Below, piece by piece: positions 16,537 through 26,210 of a stretch of 64,000 bases of DNA. The notes under the pieces are model-generated. The model ran no database searches. It was not told the origin of the DNA and saw nothing but the letters and a program-made list of their open reading frames with translations. Both the position numbers and the translations under genes were made by a program. Location: assembly GCA_964462985.1 (NCBI GenBank), contig CAYXAA010000026.1:3550-67549 (forward strand), written 5' to 3'. This stretch comes from CAYXAA01 sp964462985. Its GTDB lineage: Bacteria; Pseudomonadota; Alphaproteobacteria; Rhizobiales; Stappiaceae. Within the stretch, counting starts at the first letter, position 1; each line of letters begins with the position of its first letter.

Positions 16537-18168
16537 CTATTCGCTAACGATGCCCTCCGGCGCCGTCTCAAGACGGAAGGCAGCCGCCATCAGGGCCTTG
16601 GTATAATCGCTCTGTGGGTGATCGAAGATCTGGGCCGAGGGTCCGGCCTCCACAACCTTGCCGGCACGCATCACCACGACATCGTTGGCAAGCGCCCGCA
16701 CGACCTTGAGGTCGTGCGAGATGAAGAGATAGGCGAGGCCATGGCGCTTCTGCAGATCACGCAGAAGGTCGACGACTTGAGCCTGGACGCTCATGTCGAG
16801 AGCCGAGGTCGGCTCGTCGAGCATGACGAACCGTGGCTCCAACACCATTGCACGGGCAATCGAGATGCGCTGGCGCTGACCGCCGGAGAACTCGTGCGGA
16901 TAGCGGAACCGGGTCGCAGCGTCGAGCCCGACCTCCTTCAGCGCATGGGCGACCCTGGCTTCGCGCTCGCGTTCGCCGAGCGTGGGGAAATGCACCTTAA
17001 GCCCTTCGCCGACGATCTCGGCGACCGACATGCGCGGGCTGAGCGAGCCGAACGGATCCTGGAACACGATCTGCATGTCGCGACGCAGCGGCCGCATGTC
17101 CTTCCAGGAGAAGGCCTGGATCTCCCGACCGCTGAAGGCAATCCGCCCGGTCGAGGAAATCATCCGCAGCAGCGCCAGGCCGAGCGTGGTCTTGCCGGAA
17201 CCGGACTCTCCGACGATGCCGAGCGTCTGGCCTTCCCGGACAACAACGTCGACGCCGTCCACCGCCTTGATGTGATCAACCGTCCGACGCAAGAGGCCCC
17301 GCCGGATCGGAAACCAGACCTTGAGATCATCGGCCTCGACGACAATCGGCTTCGACAGATCGGTCACCGGCGGCTCGCCCTTGGGCTCGGCGGCAAGCAG
17401 ATGCCGGGTATAGGCGTGCTTCGGCGCAGCAAAGACGTCCGCCACCGTGCCGTGCTCCACGATCTTGCCCTTGGTCATGACGCAGACCCGGTCAGCGAAC
17501 TTGCGCACGATGCCAAGGTCATGCGTGATGAGCAGCAGCGCCATGCCGGTGTCACGCTTCAGATCCATGAGCAGCTTCAGGATCTGGGCCTGCACCGTCA
17601 CGTCGAGGGCGGTCGTGGGCTCATCGGCGATGAACAGGTCCGGCTCGTTGGCCAGCGCCATGGCGATCATCACGCGCTGGCGCTGACCGCCCGAAAGCTG
17701 GTGCGGATATGAGGCGAGGCGCTTTTCCGGTTCGCGGATGCCGACCTGGTCGAGAAGCTCAAGCACGCGGGCGCGGGCAGCGCGCTCGCCCATACCGCGG
17801 TGAATTTTCAGGATCTCCGCGATCTGCCGCTCGACCGTGTGCAGCGGGTTCAGTGAGGTCATCGGCTCCTGGAACACCATGGAGATGTCATTGCCGCGGG
17901 TCGCGCGCAGCGTACGCTCGTCGGCGGCGAGGAGATCCTTGCCGTTGAACAGGATCTGGCCGGAGGGGTGCGAGGCCGCCGGATAGGGCAGAAGCTTCAG
18001 CACCGACAGCGCGGTCACCGACTTGCCGGAGCCGGATTCGCCGACCAGCGCCACCGTCTCCCCCTTGGCGACGTCGAAGGAGACGCGGTCCACGGCCAGG
18101 TTGGTTGCCCCGTCTTGGGTGAAGGCAACAGAGAGATCGCGGACGGAGAGAAGGGGGGAGGCCGTCAT
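16537..18168 (-). CDS. yejF: Peptide ABC transporter, duplicated ATP-binding protein (YejF type)
   Basis: Protein of 543 residues made of two fused ATPase domains. The first has Walker A GESGSGKS (43-50), signature LSGGQ (158-162) and Walker B LFIADEP; the second has Walker A GESGSGKT (320-327), signature FSGGQ (about 430) and MLDEP. Each ends in an oligopeptide/dipeptide C-terminal region (HAYTRHLL and SDYTKALM). It energises uptake of peptides through YejB-YejE. It is the last gene of the binding protein x2 - yejB - yejE - yejF run and lies 121 bp after yejE. Confidence 0.95.
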   Translation of the reverse strand: MTASPLLSVRDLSVAFTQDGATNLAVDRVSFDVAKGETVALVGESGSGKSVTALSVLKLLPYPAASHPSGQILFNGKDLLAADERTLRATRGNDISMVFQEPMTSLNPLHTVERQIAEILKIHRGMGERAARARVLELLDQVGIREPEKRLASYPHQLSGGQRQRVMIAMALANEPDLFIADEPTTALDVTVQAQILKLLMDLKRDTGMALLLITHDLGIVRKFADRVCVMTKGKIVEHGTVADVFAAPKHAYTRHLLAAEPKGEPPVTDLSKPIVVEADDLKVWFPIRRGLLRRTVDHIKAVDGVDVVVREGQTLGIVGESGSGKTTLGLALLRMISSTGRIAFSGREIQAFSWKDMRPLRRDMQIVFQDPFGSLSPRMSVAEIVGEGLKVHFPTLGEREREARVAHALKEVGLDAATRFRYPHEFSGGQRQRISIARAMVLEPRFVMLDEPTSALDMSVQAQVVDLLRDLQKRHGLAYLFISHDLKVVRALANDVVVMRAGKVVEAGPSAQIFDHPQSDYTKALMAAAFRLETAPEGIVSE

Positions 18169-18289
18169 GGGCGCTGCCTCGTTGTCGATGAATGATGTTC
18201 TACGTCGTCGGAATGCGCGGGAGGGCTAAGGCAGATTTTCCACCGGACAGTGTTCTTTCACGATCCTGTTCATCGTCCCTCCCATCGCT

Positions 18290-19474
18290 TCAGGCGAAGC
18301 TCTTGCGCGGATCAAAGGCATCGCGGACGGCTTCGCCAATAAAGATGAGCAGGCTCAGCATGATCGAGATCACGAAGAAGCCGGTGATGCCGAGCCAGGG
18401 CGCCTGCAAATTGTTCTTGCCCTGGGCCAGCAGCTCGCCAAGCGAGGGCGAACCCGGCGGCAGACCGAAACCGAGAAAGTCGAGCGCCGTAAGCGTCGTG
18501 ATCGATCCGTTGAGAAGGAACGGCAGAAAGGTCAGCGTCGCCACCATGGCGTTCGGCAGCATGTGGCGCCACATGATCTTGGCATTGCCGACGCCGAGCG
18601 CCCGGGCGGCGGTGACGTATTCGAAGTTGCGCGCGCGCAGGAACTCCGCCCGCACCACGCCGACCAGCGCCACCCAGGAAAAGGCGAGTAGGATAAAGAA
18701 CAAGGTCCAAAAGCCGGGGATCAGTACCGAGGACACGATCAGGATCAGGTAGAGGGTCGGAATCGCGGTCCAAATCTCGATGAAACGTTGGAACGACAAG
18801 TCGATCCAGCCGCCGTAGTAGCCCTGAACGGCTCCGGCTGCGACGCCGATTATCGAAGAGGCCACCGTCAGCGCCAAGCCGAACAGCACGGAAATGCGGA
18901 AGCCGTAGATCAGGCGAGCTACCACATCGCGGCCCTGGTCGTCGGTGCCGAGCCAATTCCAGTTGCCCATGACGCAGTTGGGATCGTCGACGCCGGCGGG
19001 ATAGCGCGAGCACCGCGTGTCCTTGTCGAGCATCCACGATGGCGGTGCCGGCGCGGGCACGGGGATCTCGTTGTTGACCGTGCGATAGGAGTAGCGAATT
19101 GGCGGCCACAGCATCCAACCGTTGGCGGCAATCTCTTCCTGAATGAAGGGGTCACGGTAGTCGGTAATCGCCAGGAAGCCGCCGAACTTCTCCTCCGGAT
19201 AGTCGACGAACACGGGCAACAGCAGCTCACCCTTGTAGGAAACGAGGATCGGGCGATCGTTGGCGATCAACTCGGAGGCGAGCGAGAGACCGAAAAGCGC
19301 AAGGAAAAGCCAGAGCGACCAGAAGCCGCGCCGATTGGCCTTAAAGTTGCGCAGCCGGCGCCGATTGATGGGCGAGAGCGCAAGCCGGCCGGGCGGCGGC
19401 TGGTTCTCGGAGGCAGGGATCGGTGCTTCGGCGTATCCGGCCTTCTGCAGATCCTTCTCAAGCCGGGTGTCCAT
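18290..19474 (-). CDS. yejE: Peptide ABC transporter permease (YejE type)
   Basis: Protein of 394 residues. A cytoplasmic N-terminus with the OppC-like NRRRLRNFKANRRGFWSL is followed by the first membrane helix, then a large periplasmic loop (about 75-185, typical of YejE and longer than in OppC/DppC). The C-terminal permease core has five further helices and the EAA loop YVTAARALGVGNAKIMWRHM (about 285-304). It pairs with YejB in the inner membrane. The two genes are only 2 bp apart, which supports coupled synthesis of the heterodimer. Confidence 0.94.
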   Translation of the reverse strand: MDTRLEKDLQKAGYAEAPIPASENQPPPGRLALSPINRRRLRNFKANRRGFWSLWLFLALFGLSLASELIANDRPILVSYKGELLLPVFVDYPEEKFGGFLAITDYRDPFIQEEIAANGWMLWPPIRYSYRTVNNEIPVPAPAPPSWMLDKDTRCSRYPAGVDDPNCVMGNWNWLGTDDQGRDVVARLIYGFRISVLFGLALTVASSIIGVAAGAVQGYYGGWIDLSFQRFIEIWTAIPTLYLILIVSSVLIPGFWTLFFILLAFSWVALVGVVRAEFLRARNFEYVTAARALGVGNAKIMWRHMLPNAMVATLTFLPFLLNGSITTLTALDFLGFGLPPGSPSLGELLAQGKNNLQAPWLGITGFFVISIMLSLLIFIGEAVRDAFDPRKSFA

Positions 19475-19476
19475 AC

Positions 19477-20586
19477 TCAGACCTCCCGGCTCTCGAAATC
19501 GATCCTCGGATCGATCCAGGTGTATGTGAGGTCGGAGATCAGGTTCACCAACAGACCCATCAGGGAGAAGATGTAGAGCGTTGCAAACACCACGGCGTAG
19601 TCGCGGTTGATGACCGATTCAAAGCCAAGCAGACCGAGCCCATCCAGCGAGAAGATGGTCTCGATCAAGAGCGAGCCGGCGAAGAACGACGAGATGAAGG
19701 CACCGGGGAAACCAGCAACCACGATCAGCATCGCGTTGCGGAACACATGGCCGTAAAGCACCTGGCGCTCCGTGAGGCCCTTGGCGCGGGCGGTCTGGAC
19801 GTACTGCTTGCGGATCTCATCAAGAAACGAGTTCTTCGTAAGCAGCGTTGTGGTGGCGAAGGCCGACAACACCATGGCAGTAAGCGGCAGCGCCAAATGC
19901 CAGAAATAATCGACGATCCGCGCCGGCCAGGACAGTTGCTCCCAGTTGTCTGACACCAGACCGCGCAGCGGGAACCAATCGAGGAACGAGCCGCCTGCGA
20001 ACAATACGATCAGGAGTACCGCGAAGAGGAAGCCCGGAATGGCATAGCCCACGATGATCACGGCAGACGTCCAGACATCGAATCTAGTCCCGTCCTTCAC
20101 AGCCTTGCGAATGCCGAGCGGAATTGAAATGCCGTATGAGATCAGCGTCATCCATAGACCGAGCGAAATCGAGACCGGCATCTTTTCCAGCACCAGATCG
20201 ATGACGCGGATGTCCCGGAAATAGCTTTCACCGAAATCAAAGCGGGCGTAGTCCCACAACATCTTGGCGAAACGCTCCAGCGGCGGCTTGTCAAAACCGA
20301 ATTGGCGCTCCAACTGCTTTATGAATTCAGGATCGAGGCCCTGCGCGCCGCGATACTTCGATGCGGTTGCATCGGCCATGCCACCTCGGTCGGCGCCGCC
20401 GCCGGCGAAATCACCGCTGCCGCCCCCAATTCGAGCGGTCGCCGATACGTCGGTGCCCTGAAGCTGGGCGATGACACGCTCAACCGGTCCACCCGGAGCG
20501 AACTGGATGATCACGAAGTTGATCGCCATGATGCCGACGAGAGTCGGAATGATCAGAAGCAGGCGGCGGAGAATATAGGCGCCCAT
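19477..20586 (-). CDS. yejB: Peptide ABC transporter permease (YejB type)
   Basis: Protein of 369 residues. The OppB-like N-terminal helix MGAYILRRLLLIIPTLVGI is followed by a periplasmic insertion rich in Gly/Ala (about 45-75, with GGGSGDFAGGG) and the permease core with the EAA loop YVQTARAKGLTERQVLYGHV (about 256-275). It belongs to the DppB/OppB family and forms the channel with YejE. It lies 27 bp after the second binding protein gene. Confidence 0.95.
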   Translation of the reverse strand: MGAYILRRLLLIIPTLVGIMAINFVIIQFAPGGPVERVIAQLQGTDVSATARIGGGSGDFAGGGADRGGMADATASKYRGAQGLDPEFIKQLERQFGFDKPPLERFAKMLWDYARFDFGESYFRDIRVIDLVLEKMPVSISLGLWMTLISYGISIPLGIRKAVKDGTRFDVWTSAVIIVGYAIPGFLFAVLLIVLFAGGSFLDWFPLRGLVSDNWEQLSWPARIVDYFWHLALPLTAMVLSAFATTTLLTKNSFLDEIRKQYVQTARAKGLTERQVLYGHVFRNAMLIVVAGFPGAFISSFFAGSLLIETIFSLDGLGLLGFESVINRDYAVVFATLYIFSLMGLLVNLISDLTYTWIDPRIDFESREV

Positions 20587-20613
20587 TGCTTGTTTCGGTC
20601 TCCTGGCCTCTGC

Positions 20614-22479
20614 CTAGCCCCTGCCGATGGCCGCGGCCTTATCCTTGTCGAACCACCAGGTCGACTCCATGGGAAAGTTGTAGGTCGGCGGCGCCGGAGG
20701 CCGGCCGAACATGTCCCAGTAGGCCACGGTATGGACCGCCTTGTACCAGTTCGGCACCCAGTAGTAACCGGCGCGCAGCACCCGGTCGAGGGCGCGGGCC
20801 GCGACCGTCATTTCCTTGCGAGAAGTTGCGAAGATCACCTTGTCAATCAAGGCATCGACCACCGGATCCGAGATTCCGGCCAGGTTGTAATTCCCCGGCG
20901 AGGCGGCCGAGGCCGATCCCCACATCTGGCGCATTCCCTCGTTCGGCGTCGGGGACAGCGAATAGCGGCGGCCGGTCACATCGAAGTCATAGGAGTTGAG
21001 GCGGGATTCATACTGCGAGGGATCGACGAAGCGGATCGTTGCGTCGATGCCGATCAGTTTCAGGTTCCTGACGTAAGGCTGGAGGACGCGTTCGAACGAC
21101 GGCGAATTCGAGAGGAATTCTAGCGTGAACGGTTCGCCCGACGGCAACAGCAATCGGGCGCCGTCTCGCTTGCAGCCGGCGGCCTGCAGCAGCTGCGCGG
21201 CCTGGCGCAGCAGCTTGCGGTCCTGTCCCGACCCGTCCGACACCGGGGCGATGATCGCCGGTCCGAATACGGCATCGTCGACTTGCCCTCGATAGGGCTC
21301 CAGCAGGGCGAGTTCCTCCGCGCTCGGCGCGCCCTCGGCCTTCATCTCCGAGTTTTCAAAGAACGATTGAGTGCGCTCATAGAGGCCGTAGAACAGCACC
21401 TTGTTCGACCATTCGAAGTCGAAGGCAAGCCCTATTGCCTTGCGGACGCGCGGGTCGGAGAACTTGTCGCGCCGGGTGTTGAAGAACCAGCCCTGTGCGC
21501 CCGCCGGGCGTCCGTCGGGAATCTCTTCCTGGCGGACCTTGCGTTCGACAACCGCGGGAAAATTGTACTCGGTCGCCCAGGTCTTGGAGACGAACTCCTC
21601 GTAGAAGGTCATGTTGCCCTTCTTGAAAGCCTCGAAGGCAACCTGACGATCCCGGAAAAACTCGACTCGAATGACATCAAAGTTGTTCTGGCCGCGGCTG
21701 ACGGGAAGATCTTGTGCCCACCAGTCCGGAACCCGGTGATATTCGACGTAGCGGCCGACCTCGTGCTTGCCGACCCGGTAGGGGCCGGAAGACAGAGGCG
21801 GTGTCAGCGTCGACTGGGTGAAGTCGTATGTCGTGTAGTAGGCCTTGGAGAAAATTGGCAATCCCGCAACGATCAGGGGGAGCTGCTTGGTATGGCGCCC
21901 GGAGAAGGTAACCGCGACCCGGCGCTCATCGAGCGCTTCCGCCCCGGTTACCTCGTTGATCACCTGGCTGATCATCGGGTGCCCTGCCTCTTTGAGCGTC
22001 ATCACCGAGAACGCGACATCCTCCGCCGTCAGCGGCGACTGATCATGAAAGCGGGCCTCGGGCCGGATGTTGAAGATATAGGTGTTGCCGTCCTCAGAGA
22101 TCTCCACGTTCTCTGCCACGAGCCCGTACATCGCGTCGGGCTCGTCGAGCGCCCTGACCATTAACGCGTCGAAACACAGCTCCATGCGCGGTGGCGCGTC
22201 CCCCTTCATGATGAAGGTGTTGAAGGTATTGAACGTTTGGGGATTCTGATTGAAGATCCAGCTCGGTGCGGTGAACACGATCCGTCCCCCCTTGGGGGCG
22301 TCCGGAACCACGTAATCGAAGGCGGAAAAGTCTGGGCCGTACTTGAACTCGTCGAAGACCGAAAGGCCGTGCCGGACTTCGGCAGCACGAGACCGGGATA
22401 ATGGCAGCGTCGCCGCTGCGGCCGTCGCGCCCGCCAGTTTGAGAACCGTTCGGCGTGTTGGACGAAGCAGACTCGTCAT
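20614..22479 (-). CDS. Extracellular peptide-binding protein, YejA-like, twin-arginine-type signal
   Basis: Protein of 621 residues, an SBP_bac_5 (OppA/DppA cluster C) binding protein. The N-terminus reads RPTRRTVLKLAGATAAAA, with TRRTVLK resembling a Tat motif (S/T-R-R-x-F/V-L-K), so Tat export is possible. Landmarks shared with the upstream paralogue are FDYVVPDAPKGG, LTAEDVAFS, SGPYRVG and PRVRKAIGLAFDFEW. The start at 22479 overlaps the preceding stop as ATGA and has GGAGGG upstream; a frame 35 codons longer is rejected. It delivers peptides to YejB-YejE. Confidence 0.92.
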   Translation of the reverse strand: MTSLLRPTRRTVLKLAGATAAAATLPLSRSRAAEVRHGLSVFDEFKYGPDFSAFDYVVPDAPKGGRIVFTAPSWIFNQNPQTFNTFNTFIMKGDAPPRMELCFDALMVRALDEPDAMYGLVAENVEISEDGNTYIFNIRPEARFHDQSPLTAEDVAFSVMTLKEAGHPMISQVINEVTGAEALDERRVAVTFSGRHTKQLPLIVAGLPIFSKAYYTTYDFTQSTLTPPLSSGPYRVGKHEVGRYVEYHRVPDWWAQDLPVSRGQNNFDVIRVEFFRDRQVAFEAFKKGNMTFYEEFVSKTWATEYNFPAVVERKVRQEEIPDGRPAGAQGWFFNTRRDKFSDPRVRKAIGLAFDFEWSNKVLFYGLYERTQSFFENSEMKAEGAPSAEELALLEPYRGQVDDAVFGPAIIAPVSDGSGQDRKLLRQAAQLLQAAGCKRDGARLLLPSGEPFTLEFLSNSPSFERVLQPYVRNLKLIGIDATIRFVDPSQYESRLNSYDFDVTGRRYSLSPTPNEGMRQMWGSASAASPGNYNLAGISDPVVDALIDKVIFATSRKEMTVAARALDRVLRAGYYWVPNWYKAVHTVAYWDMFGRPPAPPTYNFPMESTWWFDKDKAAAIGRG

Positions 22480-24341
22480 GAGCGCCCTCCGACCTTGGCA
22501 GCCTTGGCCTCGTCGTACCACCAGATTGTCGGAAAGCCGTGGGAGAATTCCGGCAGCTTCTCCGGGCGGCCGAATCGATCCCAACGGGCCGTGCGATTAA
22601 CATCGGAATAGAACTGGGGAACCACATAGTGATTCCACAACAGCACGCGGTCCAGGGCGCGGGTCGCCGCAACGAGTTCCTCACGATCCTTGGCATAGAT
22701 GATGCGGTCGATCAGCTTGTCGACCGCCGGGTCCTTGATGCCGGCATAGTTGCGTGACTGCGGCCGGTCGGCTGCCTCTGATCCCCAGAAATCGCGCTGC
22801 TCGTTGCCTGGAGACAGCGATTGGCCCCACACGAGTGTCGCCATGTCGAAGTCTCGGTTGCGGATCCGGTTGATGTATTGCGGCACGTCGATCAGGCGCA
22901 GGACTGTCTTGATTCCGATGCTCTGCAGGTTCTTGGCATACGGGAGAAGACCACGCTCGGCCGACTTGTCGTAGTAGATGAACTCGATCTCGAACTGCCT
23001 GCCGGAAGAGTCGACCATGCGGCGACCATCAAGCTTGTAGCCCGCCTCCTGGAACAGCTTCACCGCTTGCCGAAGGTTCTCGCGCACCTTCTGAGGATTG
23101 CCGCCGACCGGGTTCTGGTACGGCTTGGTGAAGACTTCTGGCGGCACCTCATCCCGCACAGTCTCCAGGATTTCCAGTTCCTTGCCCTCAGGCAGCCCCG
23201 TCGCCGCCAGTTCGGTGCCGGCAAAATAGGAGCCGATGCGCTTCAGCAGCCCGGCGGACACGACTTCGTTGGTGGTTTCGAAATCGTAGGCATAGTTCAG
23301 CGCCTCACGGACGCGCGGGTCCTGGAACTTCGGCCGGCGCAGGTTGGGCACATAAGCCTGCATCACACCTCTGGCGCGATCGGGAAATTCCTCCAGCACG
23401 ACCCGCTTGTCGGTCACTGCCGGAAAGCGATACGCCTTCGACCACACGTTGGCGCTGCGCTCGACGCGGAAATCATATTGGTCGCCTTTAAAAGCCTCCA
23501 ACTCAACGGAATCGTCGAGATAGATGTCGTAACGGATCTTGTCGAAATTGTTGGTTCCGAGGCGGACGGGATGGTCCTTGGCCCAGTAGTCGTCCACGCG
23601 CTCGTAGACGATGTAACGGCCGGGCTCGAAAGCAGCGATGCGGTAGGGACCGGAACCAAGGGGCGGCTCAAGTGTGCCGCTGGCAATATCGCGCTTATTG
23701 CCCTTGGCGTCCGTGCCTTCCCACCAGGCCTTCGGCAGCACCGGTATCTGGCCGACGATGTGGGGCAGTTCGCGGTTGCCGGGCGCATCAAAGTCAAACC
23801 GGATCGTGCGGTCGTCCACCGTCTCCGCTTTGGTGACGTGGCGATAGTAGAAGGCCTGACTCGGATTGATTTCCTTAAGCTTGTCAAAGCTCCAGACCAC
23901 ATCCTCGGCAGTGATGGGAGTCCCGTCGTGCCAGCGAGCGTCCGGGTTGAGGCGGTATTCAACCCAGGCATAGTCGTCCGGGTAGCGCAGTGCGTCGGCA
24001 AGCAGACCGTATTCGGCACTGATGTCGAGTTCGTCGAGCGACGACTCCATCAGTGTGTCGTAAAGCAGTCCGAGGCCGGGCGCCGGGTTGCCCTTCGGCA
24101 GGATCGGGTTGAACGAATCAAAGCCGAGCGACTCGGCAAGCCGAACCGTTCCACCCTTGGGGGCATCTGGGTTGACATAATCGAAATGTTTGAAGTCCGG
24201 CGGATATTTCGGTTCGCCCGTCAGCGCCGTTGCGTGGCGCCACTCCGGTTCTTCGGCATGAGCTGTCAGGGTCTGCGTGCCGACCGCAAGAGCAAGCGTG
24301 CCTGCAACAACAAGACGCGTCAGTCTTCCGTATCGCCGCAT
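22476..24341 (-). CDS. Extracellular peptide-binding protein, YejA-like, Sec signal
   Basis: Protein of 621 residues, first gene of the Yej-type operon. It has a standard Sec signal (MRRYGRLTRLVVAGTLALAV, cut near AHA-EE) and the SBP_bac_5 fold with FDYVNPDAPKGGTV, ITAEDVVWSFDKL, GSGPYRI and PRVREALNYAYDFE. It is a paralogue of the next gene and, with the starts chosen here, exactly the same length. The start at 24341 has GAGG six to seven bases upstream; an earlier frame begins at 24431 but adds a non-signal sequence. Known homologues import oligopeptides, and in Brucella and Sinorhizobium YejABEF contributes to resistance to antimicrobial peptides. Confidence 0.92.
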   Translation of the reverse strand: MRRYGRLTRLVVAGTLALAVGTQTLTAHAEEPEWRHATALTGEPKYPPDFKHFDYVNPDAPKGGTVRLAESLGFDSFNPILPKGNPAPGLGLLYDTLMESSLDELDISAEYGLLADALRYPDDYAWVEYRLNPDARWHDGTPITAEDVVWSFDKLKEINPSQAFYYRHVTKAETVDDRTIRFDFDAPGNRELPHIVGQIPVLPKAWWEGTDAKGNKRDIASGTLEPPLGSGPYRIAAFEPGRYIVYERVDDYWAKDHPVRLGTNNFDKIRYDIYLDDSVELEAFKGDQYDFRVERSANVWSKAYRFPAVTDKRVVLEEFPDRARGVMQAYVPNLRRPKFQDPRVREALNYAYDFETTNEVVSAGLLKRIGSYFAGTELAATGLPEGKELEILETVRDEVPPEVFTKPYQNPVGGNPQKVRENLRQAVKLFQEAGYKLDGRRMVDSSGRQFEIEFIYYDKSAERGLLPYAKNLQSIGIKTVLRLIDVPQYINRIRNRDFDMATLVWGQSLSPGNEQRDFWGSEAADRPQSRNYAGIKDPAVDKLIDRIIYAKDREELVAATRALDRVLLWNHYVVPQFYSDVNRTARWDRFGRPEKLPEFSHGFPTIWWYDEAKAAKVGGRS

Positions 24342-24501
24342 GATGGTCCTCGTCCCCTTCACTGCTCGGCCGCGGCGCGACCGTTCGCCGGCATCGAACC
24401 GGATCCGTCCCATCATATTAGGGACTGGCAAGCCGATGGGACACAGGCGAAACGCTTAATGACAAAAGTTTAATCGGCGGACACCAAAACTTGAGGCGCG
24501 A

Positions 24502-26019
24502 TCAGACCGCTTCGCTCAGTTTGACGCGGTACATGTGCCTGTCCGCAAGCTGCATGATTTCATCGATCGAGCCGGCATCATCGGGAAAGCAGGCCCAGCC
24601 GACGCTTGCCTCGACCGAGATGGTTTTGCCGCCGATATTCAGCGGCTCACTGACACGCCGGCTGAGCCGGGCCGCGACGCCGGCCGCGCTAGGTCGCCCG
24701 AGCAGACCCGGCATCACGACCACAAACTCGTCACCGCCGACGCGGGCAACGGTATCGGACTTTCGCGTCTCGTCGCTCAGGCGGCGCCCGATCTCCTGCA
24801 ACAGCGCATCGCCGACGGCATGTCCATGACGGTCGTTGATCGGCTTGAACGCGTTGAGGTCGACGAAATAGACCAGAAAGCCCATTCCCGTGCGCTCCGA
24901 AAGGGCAACGAGCTGCTCCAACCGGTCGAGCAGCAGACGGCGGTTGGGAAGTCCGGTCAGGGCATCATGCAGCGCCATCAACCGTGCACGCTGCTGGGCA
25001 TGCACCAGAAGAGCACTCATGAACGCCAGCACCGCGCTGACGAGGACACCGGAGACCGAGGTCAAACGAACCTCGGTCGTCCCGACGTTCCATCCCCCGA
25101 CGGGCCGCGCTGCGATCTCCCAGCTTCCGGTAGGCAGAGCCACGGGCAACGTCACCGCGTCCTGTTCGAACAGCGCCGGTTCGCCCATGATCACACCGCC
25201 GTCCGCCCCCTGACCGTCGGAGCCGCGGACCGCAAACTCGTAACCCGCTATCCGCGGCCGGAGTCCCGCGCTGGCAAACATGCCATCGCTGTCGATCACC
25301 AGTGAGACCACCCCCCAATAAGGACGCTCGGCTTGAGTGCCATTCTCCTCTGGGGCGATGAATACCGGCGTCCGCACGATCAGCGCGCGGCCACCCTGAA
25401 CGAGGTCGACCGGTCCGGCGATGACCGTTGCTCTTTCCTCGAACGCGCGCTTCACGGCCGGCCACTGCTCGGAATTGGCCCGGTAGTCGAGCCCAATCAC
25501 CGGCTCGTTTCCGGTCAGCGGATAGACATAGGCCACCACATCGCCAGGGGCGAGCGCCACGTGGCGAATGTTGCGACCGAGCAGGACGGTTTCCGCAGCG
25601 AAGCGCCGGAACATTGCCTGCGACAGATCCGGAGTGGTGGCAGCGAGGCTGACCAGCCCTTGTGCAATGTAGAGCGTGGCGTTGATCTCGCCTTCGAGCC
25701 GGGCACGCGCCTCTGAAAGGCGCGACACGGCCACGGCGCGCGACCGATCCATGGCCCCCTGCGCCACGAGACCGGCGATATGACAGGTAAGCCCGACGCC
25801 TGCGAGAAAGACGACAAGGCCCGCCGCGGCGGAAAGGACGGTCTGCCTCCATTGGCGGGCGACGCCGCGGACGCCGCCAACTCCGCCGTTGATCACCCAC
25901 ACGGTCTTCGGACACCCGTTTCTGGCAGAGCCGTTCCTCGCGGTCTCTCCACTACCCCATTCGCCTGCGACCGGACAGCGGCGCAGGCGCGGTCCACCGA
26001 AAGTCGCCAAGGCGACCAT
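24502..26019 (-). CDS. Membrane CHASE-domain diguanylate cyclase (GGDEF)
   Basis: Up to 505 residues. One membrane helix (about 60-85), a periplasmic CHASE sensor domain (about 110-290; GLVSLAATTPDLSQ, VAYVYPLTGNE, GPVDLVQGG), a second helix (about 320-340) and a GGDEF domain. The catalytic GGDEF (about 428-432) is intact and is preceded by RKSD five residues upstream, an intact RxxD inhibitory I-site, so active c-di-GMP synthesis with product inhibition is expected. No EAL domain is present. The first 40-50 codons look non-coding in character; a GTG near codon 40 may be the true start. The ligand of the CHASE domain is unknown. Confidence 0.88.
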   Translation of the reverse strand: MVALATFGGPRLRRCPVAGEWGSGETARNGSARNGCPKTVWVINGGVGGVRGVARQWRQTVLSAAAGLVVFLAGVGLTCHIAGLVAQGAMDRSRAVAVSRLSEARARLEGEINATLYIAQGLVSLAATTPDLSQAMFRRFAAETVLLGRNIRHVALAPGDVVAYVYPLTGNEPVIGLDYRANSEQWPAVKRAFEERATVIAGPVDLVQGGRALIVRTPVFIAPEENGTQAERPYWGVVSLVIDSDGMFASAGLRPRIAGYEFAVRGSDGQGADGGVIMGEPALFEQDAVTLPVALPTGSWEIAARPVGGWNVGTTEVRLTSVSGVLVSAVLAFMSALLVHAQQRARLMALHDALTGLPNRRLLLDRLEQLVALSERTGMGFLVYFVDLNAFKPINDRHGHAVGDALLQEIGRRLSDETRKSDTVARVGGDEFVVVMPGLLGRPSAAGVAARLSRRVSEPLNIGGKTISVEASVGWACFPDDAGSIDEIMQLADRHMYRVKLSEAV

Positions 26020-26124
26020 ACGGAACCGGAGCTAGATTAGGGCAAAATAGTTGCCGGAATCCGAAAACTCCGTGGCTGCTGTATGCGACAACAAACGCAT
26101 ACTGTCCAAATCAGCCACCGAAAT

Positions 26125-26155
26125 GCATGAAGCCGGGACCAAGCCCGGCTTCATG
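26125..26155 (-). terminator. Hairpin downstream of the cytochrome c gene
   Basis: A perfect 12-bp stem (26126-26137 with 26144-26155) and a 6-nt loop, 56 bp after the stop on the minus strand, followed there by CATTTCGG. It is stable but the T-run is short. Confidence 0.5.
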
Positions 26156-26210
26156 GCGATCAGGGCAGCACGAACACCATCTGCCGTGCCTCTTGGCACA
26201 GCGAAATGCG

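Noticed and set aside
22821..24473. 550-codon plus-strand frame opposite the first Yej binding protein
   Set aside because: Antisense shadow. The minus-strand frame is an SBP_bac_5 protein with signal peptide and known motifs.
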